Source of the DNA: Cellulophaga sp. 20_2_10
Lineage (GTDB): Bacteria > Bacteroidota > Bacteroidia > Flavobacteriales > Flavobacteriaceae
Direction: 5' to 3'
Assembly (NCBI RefSeq): GCF_023476645.1
Contig: NZ_JAMCOJ010000003.1
Location: 248,001 to 312,000, forward strand
DNA length: 64,000 nucleotides
A program made the position numbers and the translations under genes. The notes under the pieces were generated by a model. The model was not told where the DNA came from. It worked only from the letters and a program-made list of their open reading frames with translations, and ran no database searches. Shown piece by piece: positions 7,865 through 15,764 of the stretch; position 1 is the stretch's first letter, and each line of letters begins with the position of its first letter.

Positions 7865-8371
7865 CTATATTGTTTTAGTATTGATGTAGCTTTTAAGTCT
7901 AATTAAAATTTTTTGATTAAACTCTTCTAATTGTTTTTGATCAAAGCTAGTTTTAGAGTATTTAGGAGATATTATTTTATGTTTTCCTAATGGATCTTTT
8001 TTTAAAACCATTTCATAATAGGTTAGATTATTAAGGGAAACAAGTTGCACACGCTCTATTGATTTAAAATCAATGGTATATAATTTAATGAACCAGCTTC
8101 TTTTAATAATAGTTTTAGAATTAGCGTTAAAAGTTATTTTTATATCACTTAAAAACCAACACGGAACAAAACCAATTAATAAAGAAATAAAATATACTTT
8201 AAACAGAATAAGCCCCTCTAATAACGTAATAGAAAGTGTAGGGAACAAAAAAAATAAAGACAAAAAGAGGAATGAAAATGAGAGTAGTACTAGTATTCTA
8301 ATTTGCAAACCTGTTTCTATTGTAATTTTTTTATTTTCGATTAAAAATCTATTCTTCTTTATTTTAATCAT
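7865..8371 (-). CDS. Hypothetical two-helix membrane protein
   Basis: The 168-residue protein begins with a short basic strand-rich segment, then two strong hydrophobic helices (about 27-47 and 53-75) and a soluble tail with ITFNANSKTIIKRSWFIKLYTIDFKSIERVQLV, a pattern seen in bacterial PH-like domains anchored by two helices. No family is assigned with certainty. It is part of a minus-strand run with a broken gene just upstream (stop 11 bases before this start) and a similar membrane gene downstream. Confidence 0.55.
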   Translation of the reverse strand: MIKIKKNRFLIENKKITIETGLQIRILVLLSFSFLFLSLFFLFPTLSITLLEGLILFKVYFISLLIGFVPCWFLSDIKITFNANSKTIIKRSWFIKLYTIDFKSIERVQLVSLNNLTYYEMVLKKDPLGKHKIISPKYSKTSFDQKQLEEFNQKILIRLKSYINTKTI

Positions 8372-8382
8372 TATAATTTTGA

Positions 8383-8649
8383 CTATTCTTTGTTCTTAGA
8401 TATTTTTACAGTAGTAGCAAACATAAACCCTTTGTGTACATCTTCAGTCATATTCAATTGCGGACAAGGCGCGCCATTTACAATTGCCAACGTATCTTTT
8501 TCACTAAAAGATACAGACCTATGTTCACAACCAAATATTTCGGTAGGCTACTGTTTTCTAATCATCCAGTCATTAGTTGATTTTAAAAATAGATCTGCAT
8601 TAAATCTTCCGTTAGATTTATAATCATCTAAGGTGTCTTTTGCGAACAT
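8383..8649 (-). pseudogene. Small gene interrupted by one in-frame amber codon
   Basis: From the ATG at 8649 the minus strand gives MFAKDTLDDYKSNGRFNADL onward for 33 codons, then TAG (8548-8550), and the same frame stays open for 54 more codons to TAG at 8383-8385. Both halves have ordinary protein composition (second half includes FGCEHRSVSFSEKDTLAIVN). The total of 89 codons fits neatly between flanking genes with gaps of 24 and 11 bases. A CAG-to-TAG or TGG-to-TAG change is the simplest explanation. A sequencing error or two separate short genes cannot be excluded. No family recognised. Confidence 0.6.
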
Positions 8650-8673
8650 TGAATTTTTTAGAAGAGTTTAAAT

Positions 8674-9303
8674 TTAATCAAATATCCCTAGTACTTTTTC
8701 TACAAAAGAAGTTGATCCAGATAGATCTGAAACACCTAAATCTTTAAGAATTTTAGTTGCCTCTGCCTTTACACTTAACTCGTCATTAGCTGCTAAGTCT
8801 TTTATTGGGTTAATCCAGTTGTTAAACTCTAGAATGTCATCATCTTTATTTACTTCTATTAAATAATAATCTATAACAGATAAAAGTTCAATTTTGTAAT
8901 TGCTGTCTGGGTTAGACGAAAGATTTTCAGTTAAAAAGTTCATTATTTTTATATAAATATCTAGAGACTTTAAATAGATACCCTGCATATCAATATCTGT
9001 AAGTATATTTAAATTTTCAGAATCAATTTTGTTATTTATGGCAAGGTTAATTACCCTCTGTATTTCCTCATATAAAAACTCATTGTGGTCTAAAGAGAAC
9101 TCAGATAATGACTCATATACAATGCTTAAGCTTGAAAAATCTGTAGGTTGTATCTGTAGACAGTATTGTTTTATTTCGTCAAAATTATCTTTGGCATAAC
9201 TTGCTATATCTCTTCGGAATTTACGAGTCGTTTTATTATCGGTATCTAACCACTTGTCTAGTTGGTTATCTTCATGGTATTTTAATTTTTCAATGATATT
9301 CAT
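8674..9303 (-). CDS. Hypothetical helical (HEAT/ARM-like) protein
   Basis: The 209-residue acidic protein is soluble and nearly all helical, with repeating amphipathic helices such as INLAINNKIDSENLNIL, YLKSLDIYIKIMNFL and LSVKAEATKILKDLGV. This suggests an alpha-solenoid or HEAT-like scaffold. No signal peptide and no catalytic motif are visible. It is the first gene of a minus-strand run including the amber-interrupted gene and two membrane proteins. Intergenic repeat copy 2 lies about 165 bp upstream. Function unknown. Confidence 0.6.
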   Translation of the reverse strand: MNIIEKLKYHEDNQLDKWLDTDNKTTRKFRRDIASYAKDNFDEIKQYCLQIQPTDFSSLSIVYESLSEFSLDHNEFLYEEIQRVINLAINNKIDSENLNILTDIDMQGIYLKSLDIYIKIMNFLTENLSSNPDSNYKIELLSVIDYYLIEVNKDDDILEFNNWINPIKDLAANDELSVKAEATKILKDLGVSDLSGSTSFVEKVLGIFD

Positions 9304-9342
9304 AATCTCGTACGATGTTATTTAATTAAGATTTACGTTTCT

Positions 9343-9366
9343 GAAAAGATGCACTATTGTCTTTTC
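9343..9366 (-). promoter_or_regulatory. Leader hairpin between repeat copy 2 and the helical-protein gene
   Basis: GAAAAGA (9343-9349) pairs with TCTTTTC (9360-9366). It sits about 40 bp upstream of the start of the 209-residue protein gene and downstream of repeat copy 2, as in the other repeat-bearing leaders. Weak on its own. Confidence 0.25.
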
Positions 9367-9468
9367 AATTCTTAAAGTGCGTTGCATTCATCTAAAACCT
9401 TTCTTTTGTTTTAGCTCCTTGTGTGCGGTAAAAGTATCGTAATTGAGACCGTCCTAATATGCTGAACA

Positions 9469-9500
9469 TATAACTGTAGCTGTAAAATATATATTCGTTC
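9469..9500 (-). repeat. Intergenic repeat, copy 2
   Basis: Contains ACTGTAGCTGTAAAATATAT continuing to ATTCGTTC and an A-run, the core shared with copies at 7121-7220, 11011-11041 and 14802-14900. On the minus strand it lies between the 193-residue secreted-protein gene and the 209-residue helical-protein gene. Confidence 0.7.
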
Positions 9501-9561
9501 AAAAAAACAGGAGTTAATAGCGTATTGCTATAGTGTCTTTGATTTGTTTATTGGTAGGTTT

Positions 9562-10143
9562 TTAGTTCCAAGCCGAATAAACGCCCCATTTATTTCCTTT
9601 TTTCTCAAGAATATGAAGTATAATAAAATCTCCGTATTTACGTGGGGAGTCTTCTTTTGGAATGAAACAGACAAAATATCTATTCTCAGTTAATTCTATT
9701 TTAGGGTTCCATTTTTCAATAACAGCCTGTCTCATTTTTTTATGATTATTGGTTTTGTTGTACCCTTTTTCAATATCTTCTTTCGTAAAAATAAGTAGGT
9801 TAAAATCGTTGTAAAATTGTTTGAATGGTGTAGCCATTACTCGTTCAAAACTAAAATAGTCTTCCTCTTTTTTTAATTTTAGAGCTTTTTTTCTTAATCT
9901 CATAGAACGTCTAGACACCCTTCTACTTCTGTTAATTTTTTCATCTTCAAACATATTTACAAATTCATCTCCATTGTAAAATCTTCCATAATATTTTTGG
10001 AGCTTAAGCTGGCGTAAAGATTTAGCTTCCTTTTTTATGAACGTATGTATTTCTGCCTCGGTTTTAGCATCTAGTTTTTGTGCTTTACATAAAAAGGAGC
10101 ACAAGCTAAACAGTATAATTAGTGCTGTTTTTTTATTCATCAA
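9562..10143 (-). CDS. Hypothetical secreted protein
   Basis: The 193-residue protein has a signal peptide (MNKKTALIILFSLCSFLCKAQ, cleavage after about residue 21) and a basic, Arg/Lys-rich mature part including a tight RRVSRRSMRLRKKALKLKK cluster around residues 74-92. The C-terminal part (RYFVCFIPKEDSPRKYGDFIILHILEKKG) looks like a beta-sheet. No known domain recognised. It overlaps the preceding membrane-protein gene by four bases (ATGA), so translation is probably coupled and the products may act together at the envelope. Confidence 0.6.
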   Translation of the reverse strand: MMNKKTALIILFSLCSFLCKAQKLDAKTEAEIHTFIKKEAKSLRQLKLQKYYGRFYNGDEFVNMFEDEKINRSRRVSRRSMRLRKKALKLKKEEDYFSFERVMATPFKQFYNDFNLLIFTKEDIEKGYNKTNNHKKMRQAVIEKWNPKIELTENRYFVCFIPKEDSPRKYGDFIILHILEKKGNKWGVYSAWN

Positions 10144-10925
10144 TTTAATTTTTCAATTTGCTCATTAATTTCTAGATGTATTTGCTCTAGTTGTTGATCG
10201 TAAATTGCTGTATCTTCTTTAATTGCTTTTTTATATAATTCAAAAGCTTTTAGTCTTAATTCTGAGTATTTAAGTAAGATCTTATTTTGCTCTAATAACT
10301 CAGAAGGTAAGTTTTCTATAGTATTAGAATTTTTTATTATTTCAATATTTTCTTCCCATTTAGGAATTGTACTGTTTTCTAATTCTTGAAGAAGCGAATT
10401 GTCTGTTTCTGTTTCATAGTGTTCAAAAAAGAGTAATGATTCAGTTTCGTTTTTAGAAAACTTAGCAATTTCAGCATCATATTTTTCATATTCATCTCCG
10501 CCTACCGAAAGATATGCATATCCAAAAATTCCAATTAATAGTACAATTAGAGATACAAAACCAACCCCTGCTGCTTTCCATCCAGAGTAAAAATTATTCT
10601 CATTTTCTTTATGCTCATTTAATATTTTTCCGTGGATTTTTTCAACAATTGAATATATTATTGCCGTATAAATTGCAGGTATAACAAAGCTTGGAATTTT
10701 TTCAATTATCGCCTCAGGAATCATAAAAATTCCTGTAAACAAAAGGATAGTAGCTACAAATCCTATTAATAAAGATTTTTTTCCTTCATCAGGTTTATTT
10801 AGGCTTAGGTAATTTTCTCTAATTAAATATCCTGCGGCTAATGGCCCGCCAATAAAGGTTGCAATTGCTATGGATTTTTGAGAATAAAATCTTAAGTCTT
10901 TAGTGTCTTCTTCTTTTTCAATCAT
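10140..10925 (-). CDS. Hypothetical four-helix membrane protein with helical tail
   Basis: The 261-residue protein has about four membrane helices (roughly 17-37, 51-70, 78-96, 113-137) and a Glu-rich helical extracytoplasmic tail (residues 140-261). The first helix contains a FIGGPLAAGYLI segment seen in several uncharacterised Bacteroidota membrane proteins. No catalytic motif is seen. It is translationally coupled to the downstream secreted protein. Repeat copy 3 lies 85 bp upstream, so the pair probably forms an operon under that element. Confidence 0.6.
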   Translation of the reverse strand: MIEKEEDTKDLRFYSQKSIAIATFIGGPLAAGYLIRENYLSLNKPDEGKKSLLIGFVATILLFTGIFMIPEAIIEKIPSFVIPAIYTAIIYSIVEKIHGKILNEHKENENNFYSGWKAAGVGFVSLIVLLIGIFGYAYLSVGGDEYEKYDAEIAKFSKNETESLLFFEHYETETDNSLLQELENSTIPKWEENIEIIKNSNTIENLPSELLEQNKILLKYSELRLKAFELYKKAIKEDTAIYDQQLEQIHLEINEQIEKLN

Positions 10926-10941
10926 AATTTTTTAATCAATT

Positions 10942-10956
10942 CAAAGATGTTCTTTG
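10942..10956 (-). promoter_or_regulatory. Leader hairpin between repeat copy 3 and the membrane-protein gene
   Basis: CAAAGA (10942-10947) and TCTTTG (10951-10956) form a six-base stem with a three-base loop, just upstream of the membrane-protein start. An outer pair AATCAATT (10934) and AATTGATT (10983) is also present. Parallel to hairpins after the other repeat copies, but weak alone. Confidence 0.25.
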
Positions 10957-11010
10957 GTCTTTGTATCTCATAAAATTATAATAATTGATTCTAGTTTAGA
11001 ATACTAAACC

Positions 11011-11041
11011 TATAACTGTAGTGGTTAAATCTATATTCGTT
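11011..11041 (-). repeat. Intergenic repeat, copy 3 (diverged)
   Basis: TATAACTGTAG, then a diverged GTGGTTAAATC, then TATATTCGTTT: the same start and end as copies 1, 2 and 4 with substitutions in the middle. On the minus strand the promoter-like end reads TTATAGGTTTAG. It is 85 bp upstream of the four-helix membrane protein. Confidence 0.6.
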
Positions 11042-11215
11042 TAAAAAAAATGAAAACGTATATGAGTAGACCATGCATTTTTTATGCAAAGTATATCATC
11101 GTATATTTTTATATGTATAGTTAGTATTGGTGCCTCTAAACCTTTCTTCAATAGAGCACAATAAAGTTTTGCTTTTTCTTATTAATTCTAATGTTTTTTA
11201 AAGACGATGCAATCT

Positions 11216-12112
11216 TTATTTTTTTGGAGTCATAATTCCGTCACTATTTTTATTCAGCTTCATTTTTACCAATATCTCATGTAGTGTTTCTGCAGAAAGA
11301 CCATGTAAAACCAATCTGTAGGCTACACTGTACGTAGTTGCAGGTACCATAGGGTGTTTGTTATTAACTAACCCTAAATGACCAGGAGTATTTAAAATTT
11401 GTGATGTATAAATAGCTATTGTTTCATCTAATTGCAATGAGTTTGATGCTCTTATAAAATCATTAGAGGTTAAAAATAGTTGGTAAAAAGGTGTAAAAAG
11501 CTCAATAGCTGAGCGTAAGTCTAAAAAGTTAGTCCATTTATTTGGGAAGCTGATATGATTAAACTGATCTTCAGTAATCATATCTAAGTTTATATTTTCG
11601 GGAGAAGAAATTGTTATATTTTTCTCTTTTAACTGACTGTTTAAGTGAATAACAAAATTATATAAGTTTAAATCATGCTTTAGGAATAAATCATCTTTTA
11701 CGTCTTTAAAATCTTTAGGTTTTAAAGGGTTTCCTTTTACGTCTACATTGGGAATATTACCTGCTATAAACTGTAAAATCTCTGTGCCTATATGAAAATG
11801 ACGAAATATAAGTAAGTTGGCATCTGGGCTAACAAACCTTTTAAGTCCCCATGCTAAAATATGATGTAAAACCTTTGATGAGTTGATTAACTTAGGAAAG
11901 AAAAATTTGAATATATGAATAAAAAACATGGTCATTTTAGACCAGAATTGCACCATTGGTAAAATGTATTTTACCGACCTAGACGAGTTATCTCTCATCA
12001 AGGCTAATTTTGTTGTTTGGTTAATAGGAATACTATCATCTAAAAATAACGCTAGCCAAGGATTAGGGTCCCTTTCATCGTGTGCAGATATGTCCATGTT
12101 TTCGTTTATCAT
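11216..12112 (-). CDS. Uncharacterised protein of the ketosynthase/hydroxylase cluster
   Basis: The 298-residue soluble, helix-rich protein has no signal peptide. Notable are a DPNPWLALFLDDS segment near the N-terminus and a His-rich stretch (HHILAWGLKRF, then IFRHFHIGTEILQFIAGN, about residues 83-116) that could bind metal or a lipid substrate. A C-terminal HPMVPATTYSVAYRLVLHG segment also stands out. I do not recognise a characterised family. It starts eight bases after the ketosynthase-fusion stop and is the last gene of that three-gene unit, so it probably acts in the same lipid or acyl pathway. Confidence 0.65.
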   Translation of the reverse strand: MINENMDISAHDERDPNPWLALFLDDSIPINQTTKLALMRDNSSRSVKYILPMVQFWSKMTMFFIHIFKFFFPKLINSSKVLHHILAWGLKRFVSPDANLLIFRHFHIGTEILQFIAGNIPNVDVKGNPLKPKDFKDVKDDLFLKHDLNLYNFVIHLNSQLKEKNITISSPENINLDMITEDQFNHISFPNKWTNFLDLRSAIELFTPFYQLFLTSNDFIRASNSLQLDETIAIYTSQILNTPGHLGLVNNKHPMVPATTYSVAYRLVLHGLSAETLHEILVKMKLNKNSDGIMTPKK

Positions 12113-12120
12113 ATTTTTGT

Positions 12121-13971
12121 TTAATAATTACCTAATTCTTCTAACTGCATTTTGTATAATTTGGCTGTGGTTTTAGCTGTCTTCACTATTTTTTTAGCCA
12201 CTTCCATATTCATCTTTGGATGATTTAATGCTTTTTCTAAGTTATGAAAATGATTTTCATCTGCTACGCCATGATAAGTAAAAAAAGATACTTGGTTATC
12301 CTTTAGGTTTAATTGATCCTTAATCATTTCTCCCCAATAACCAGATAGTCGCTTGCCAATACCTTCTATAATAAACATAGAGCCTAACAAATCTATAGGG
12401 TTAGCTTTGCTTGCTTGTTGAAACATAAAATTGGTTAACGCCATACTACCTATGTTTTTTTCGCCAGTTCTTATGGTGTTTATATTTTCTCCTAAGGCTT
12501 CAAAATTTTTCTCTAGCATTTGGTAATCTTTGTGCTCTGCTGCTGTATGTTTTATAAAAGCAGATCGTAGCTCAAACAAATCTATATCTATGTTTGATGC
12601 TGCACGAGATATCCACTGAGAGCCATCTATTACTTGTTGTCTAAGGTCTAGTAGTAATAATTTATAATCAGAAAGACTTAGCTTGCCATCATGTATTTTT
12701 GTAACAATAGGTACTTTAAGCAATTCTGTTTCAAAGTCGATCCAGATTTGAGAAAGGTTTCTAATTAACCATTCAGAAGTTTCATTTTTATTAATAACTA
12801 ACTCAGGAGGTTCAATTTCTCGCAATGGATAACTCTTGGTAGCCGTGTTTGTATTTCCCGTTACAGTTAACTGCATAAAAGATGTAACAAAACGACCACT
12901 TTCTGGAACCATGCAAAGTATTTTGTCGTCTAATTTTAACTTGCCAGAATGCATTAATTCATCTAACATTATAAAAATAGAAGCTGCTCCTGTATTTCCT
13001 TTTGATGTAAGGTTGCTAAACCATTTCTCATCTGTAATTTCTCCGCCTCCTTTTAGCATTAACTCTTTTATAGGTTCTTTAAAAACCTCAGAAGAATAAT
13101 GACAGCATAACCAATCTACTTGGTCTTTGTTAATTTTACCTTGGTCTATGAGATCAAAATAGTGCGCTACGCCAGTTTTAATTACCTTGTCTAATAGTCG
13201 TGTGTCTTGCTTTAAATTAATTGCGCCTGCTTTAGAAGCTTCCTCGTAACTAGGATAATCTAGCCAAGTTTTTTCGTCTTCATTTTTATTGTCAGTTTTT
13301 CCTGTGTACATACAAACAGGAAACTCATTTGCATGCGATTTTATATCAATCCAATCAATTTTTAAAGAAATTCCGTTTTCGTTTTTCTTATTTTGAAGTA
13401 CAAACGCACCAGCGCCATCAGACAACATCCATCTTAAAAACTCGGTATCAAATGGTAATGAGCTCGTATTCTGGGCTTCAAAACGCGATGCCTTAAACAA
13501 TCTACTTGCTAACTCGCTACCTACGCAAACTGCATTTTGCTTTTCATCACTTTTAATTTGAGCATATGCATTTTTCAAGGCCATTATTCCACTAGCACAT
13601 ACACTTTGGAAACTAGCAACTTCACATCTATTAAAATCTAAACCTGCGTGTACCATACTTGCAAAACCAGGGATGGGTAAATCTGCTTGTGTGGTTCCAG
13701 TACATAATAATTCTACATCTGTACTTCTTAAACTACTGTTCTGTAACGCATCGTTTACAGCATGTACGGCTAACTGTGCATTAGAGTGTGTTGTTTCTTG
13801 GTTTTTGTTTATAGCATAGTGTCGCGTTTTAATACCATTTTGTTTTAATACACGCTCTTTTGCTCTACTATCTTTGCCGTTTATGCGCCCCAAGAAATCT
13901 TCCATTTCTTGATTAGAAACAGGCTTGTTTGGTAAAAAAGTTCCAGAACTTGTTATATATACCTCGTTCAT
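12121..13971 (-). CDS. Ketosynthase III-like protein fused to a heme-oxygenase-like diiron domain
   Basis: Residues 1-375 are a FabH/KAS III-type thiolase fold. The catalytic triad is visible: Cys125 (SFQSVCASGIMAL), His291 (WLCCHYSSE, in place of the usual HQAN) and Asn326 (SKGNTGAAS). Residues about 400-616 form an all-helical TenA/heme-oxygenase-like domain with likely metal ligands Glu479-His480, Glu536 (IIEGIGK) and His567-x3-Asp571-x2-His574 (HGVADENH), the pattern of non-heme diiron oxidases (HDO family). KAS III is normally about 330 residues and free-standing, so this is a true fusion. It sits between a fatty-acid hydroxylase (3 bp gap) and an unknown protein (8 bp gap). Inferred role: acyl condensation followed by oxidative tailoring of the product. 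Substrate unknown. Confidence 0.8.
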   Translation of the reverse strand: MNEVYITSSGTFLPNKPVSNQEMEDFLGRINGKDSRAKERVLKQNGIKTRHYAINKNQETTHSNAQLAVHAVNDALQNSSLRSTDVELLCTGTTQADLPIPGFASMVHAGLDFNRCEVASFQSVCASGIMALKNAYAQIKSDEKQNAVCVGSELASRLFKASRFEAQNTSSLPFDTEFLRWMLSDGAGAFVLQNKKNENGISLKIDWIDIKSHANEFPVCMYTGKTDNKNEDEKTWLDYPSYEEASKAGAINLKQDTRLLDKVIKTGVAHYFDLIDQGKINKDQVDWLCCHYSSEVFKEPIKELMLKGGGEITDEKWFSNLTSKGNTGAASIFIMLDELMHSGKLKLDDKILCMVPESGRFVTSFMQLTVTGNTNTATKSYPLREIEPPELVINKNETSEWLIRNLSQIWIDFETELLKVPIVTKIHDGKLSLSDYKLLLLDLRQQVIDGSQWISRAASNIDIDLFELRSAFIKHTAAEHKDYQMLEKNFEALGENINTIRTGEKNIGSMALTNFMFQQASKANPIDLLGSMFIIEGIGKRLSGYWGEMIKDQLNLKDNQVSFFTYHGVADENHFHNLEKALNHPKMNMEVAKKIVKTAKTTAKLYKMQLEELGNY

Positions 13972-13974
13972 TTA

Positions 13975-14694
13975 TTATTTGTTATGCTTGGAAAATAATT
14001 TATCCAAGAAGTTAAGAGAAAAGCCATAATTTTTTCGGCCTCTACTATGGTGTTCGTTATGGTATGTTCCAAAAAGTCTCCAACTAGTACCTTTGCCTTC
14101 TCCAAATCTATAATTGCAATGTCCTGCAAAATTTAATAGAATACTTACTAGTGGATATATAAAGACCGCTACGATAGAGAAAGGAATAAACGGAACAATT
14201 GTTAGTGGTATGGTGCTTAGTAAAAGAGCTTCTATCCAATGAAAACTGAAAACAGAATACACTGTAGAAACTCTAGATTTATGATGTATATAATGTACGT
14301 TTTTCATCATAAATTTTTGGTGCATTATTCTATGTACTATATAAAAATGGACTTCGTTCCATAGTGTTAGTAACGTAACTCCTGCTGCTATATTAAACCA
14401 GGTATTTGGGACTAGTTCTACAACATTAATCCTAATTAAATAAATAATGGGCATAATTGAAAACCCAAAAACAACTATTGATTTTATAGAGTGTTTTATT
14501 TCAAAAGCAATCTGTTTTTTAGATACTTCTTTCGATTCAATTTTATTAAGGAAGTGCTTTTTTTCTAAGGTTTTACAGATAAACAAGAACAAGGATCCTA
14601 CTCCAAAATATAGAAATATAAAGTACCCAAAAGTCAGCCAATATAAAGTAATATAGGAATAGTTAAATAAGATGTCTTTAATAAGAAAATCCAA
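13975..14694 (-). CDS. Fatty acid hydroxylase / sterol desaturase family protein
   Basis: The 239-residue integral membrane protein has about four helices and the complete diiron histidine set of the family: His116-x4-His121, His134-x2-His137-His138, and His212-x2-His215-His216, plus His152 and His191. Such enzymes hydroxylate or desaturate lipid chains using O2. It is the first gene of a three-gene unit with the ketosynthase-HDO fusion and an unknown protein. Repeat copy 4 and an inverted repeat lie upstream. A carotenoid or sphingolipid hydroxylase role is possible, but the neighbours favour an acyl product made by the cluster. Confidence 0.85.
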   Translation of the reverse strand: MDFLIKDILFNYSYITLYWLTFGYFIFLYFGVGSLFLFICKTLEKKHFLNKIESKEVSKKQIAFEIKHSIKSIVVFGFSIMPIIYLIRINVVELVPNTWFNIAAGVTLLTLWNEVHFYIVHRIMHQKFMMKNVHYIHHKSRVSTVYSVFSFHWIEALLLSTIPLTIVPFIPFSIVAVFIYPLVSILLNFAGHCNYRFGEGKGTSWRLFGTYHNEHHSRGRKNYGFSLNFLDKLFSKHNK

Positions 14695-14762
14695 TGTAAT
14701 TATTTTAGTTATAGTTAGTTGAGTTTTTATAACGGTTTATGTATAAGCCGTAGTATGTTAAA

Positions 14763-14791
14763 AGCTCTATTTCACCTATAAACATAGAGCT
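14763..14791 (-). promoter_or_regulatory. Inverted repeat in the leader of the fatty-acid hydroxylase operon
   Basis: AGCTCTAT (14763-14770) and ATAGAGCT (14784-14791) form a perfect eight-base stem, followed on the minus strand by TTTTAA. It lies between repeat copy 4 and the gene start. It could be an attenuator if the repeat is a promoter, or a weak terminator for the gene upstream. Confidence 0.4.
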
Positions 14792-14801
14792 AAATCTTTA
14801 T

Positions 14802-14900
14802 ATGTTTTAAAAGTAGATGAGTTTTTCTTAAAATAGATTGCCAAACGTATAAGTGTAGCTGTAAAATATATATTCGTTAGAACTTGAAGACTTGTGTAAA
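14802..14900 (-). repeat. Intergenic repeat, copy 4
   Basis: About 100 bp homologous to 7121-7220, including the identical core beginning AAGTGTAGCTGTAAAATATA and the flank CTTGAAGACTTGTGTAAAT. On the minus strand it contains TACGTTTG (14844-14851 region), a perfect match to the Bacteroidota -7 box TAnnTTTG, about 150 bp upstream of the fatty-acid hydroxylase gene. Confidence 0.75.
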
Positions 14901-14971
14901 TGGAATAAATAATTTTAAAGAAGAAGCCAAAAGAGGAGTAGTTGGGGGTTCCTTATTAAGCGTTTTGGTGG

Positions 14972-15643
14972 TTATTTAATTATCATGTTGTACTTTGTGT
15001 ATATGGTATTTTTCCAATCTGTACAACTTGCTGTGGTACTATTATCCAAGTCGTTTTCTATGCTATTTAAAATCTCTTCAACCCATTTTAAGTTTAAAAC
15101 ATCTCCATATTCTAAAATTCGGTTTTTTTCAACATCGCACTCCCACCAAAAAAGAATGTCCGATACAAAAATTCCGTCCCAAGTAAAGCGTTCCGTTTTT
15201 TCAATTGCATCAGGTGACTCAATATCAAAAGTTAAAAACCCATTTCTTGTAGTGTCGTAAGCGTAAATTTTATAGAAACTTGGGTCAGATAAAAAGGGAA
15301 TTATAACATCAACATTATAATGGTCTTGCTCATTTTTTGTCATTAAAAAATATTCAGAGGGACACCGGTAGAAATCATCTAACTCTAATTTTTTAGATTT
15401 CTCATTTTCCACAAACAAGTCATTAATTATTGCAGGCAATTCTATTTTCTTTAATAAAGACAAGACATCTTCTTTTTTTAATCTTTGGGTATCCATTTCC
15501 CATTCGGTTTTTTTTGAAGCCATTTTTTGGATAGTAGCATCTGGTAGTTTAGGGAACTTTTTCTTGTAAAATTCAGTATACTTTTCGGTGAAATCACTTT
15601 TTATTTTTTCCTGATTCTTTTTTCTCTTAAAAATTCCGAACAT
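14972..15643 (-). CDS. Hypothetical protein, SMI1/KNR4-like (tentative)
   Basis: The 223-residue cytoplasmic protein starts with a basic stretch (MFGIFKRKKNQEKIKSD) and continues with a helical then mixed alpha/beta region. The middle part (DVIIPFLSDPSFYKIYAYDTTRNGFLTFDIE) resembles the central strands of SMI1/KNR4-type (SUKH) proteins, many of which are immunity proteins of toxin systems. No toxin gene is adjacent, so the assignment is weak. No signal peptide. It stands alone between non-coding stretches. Confidence 0.5.
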   Translation of the reverse strand: MFGIFKRKKNQEKIKSDFTEKYTEFYKKKFPKLPDATIQKMASKKTEWEMDTQRLKKEDVLSLLKKIELPAIINDLFVENEKSKKLELDDFYRCPSEYFLMTKNEQDHYNVDVIIPFLSDPSFYKIYAYDTTRNGFLTFDIESPDAIEKTERFTWDGIFVSDILFWWECDVEKNRILEYGDVLNLKWVEEILNSIENDLDNSTTASCTDWKNTIYTKYNMIIK

Positions 15644-15764
15644 TATGCCTGTTTAAGTTTATACTATATTGATACAGATTTGGTAAAGAATGATAATTTT
15701 CTCTATTTAAATTTAGTAATAAATTGTCAGCTTTCTTGATGAGGTTTTAATTCTTCTTAAAAGC

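Noticed and set aside
8390-8623. Plus-strand frame of 77 codons
   Set aside because: It is the complement of the amber-interrupted minus-strand gene, whose translation looks more protein-like and fits the same-strand gene run.
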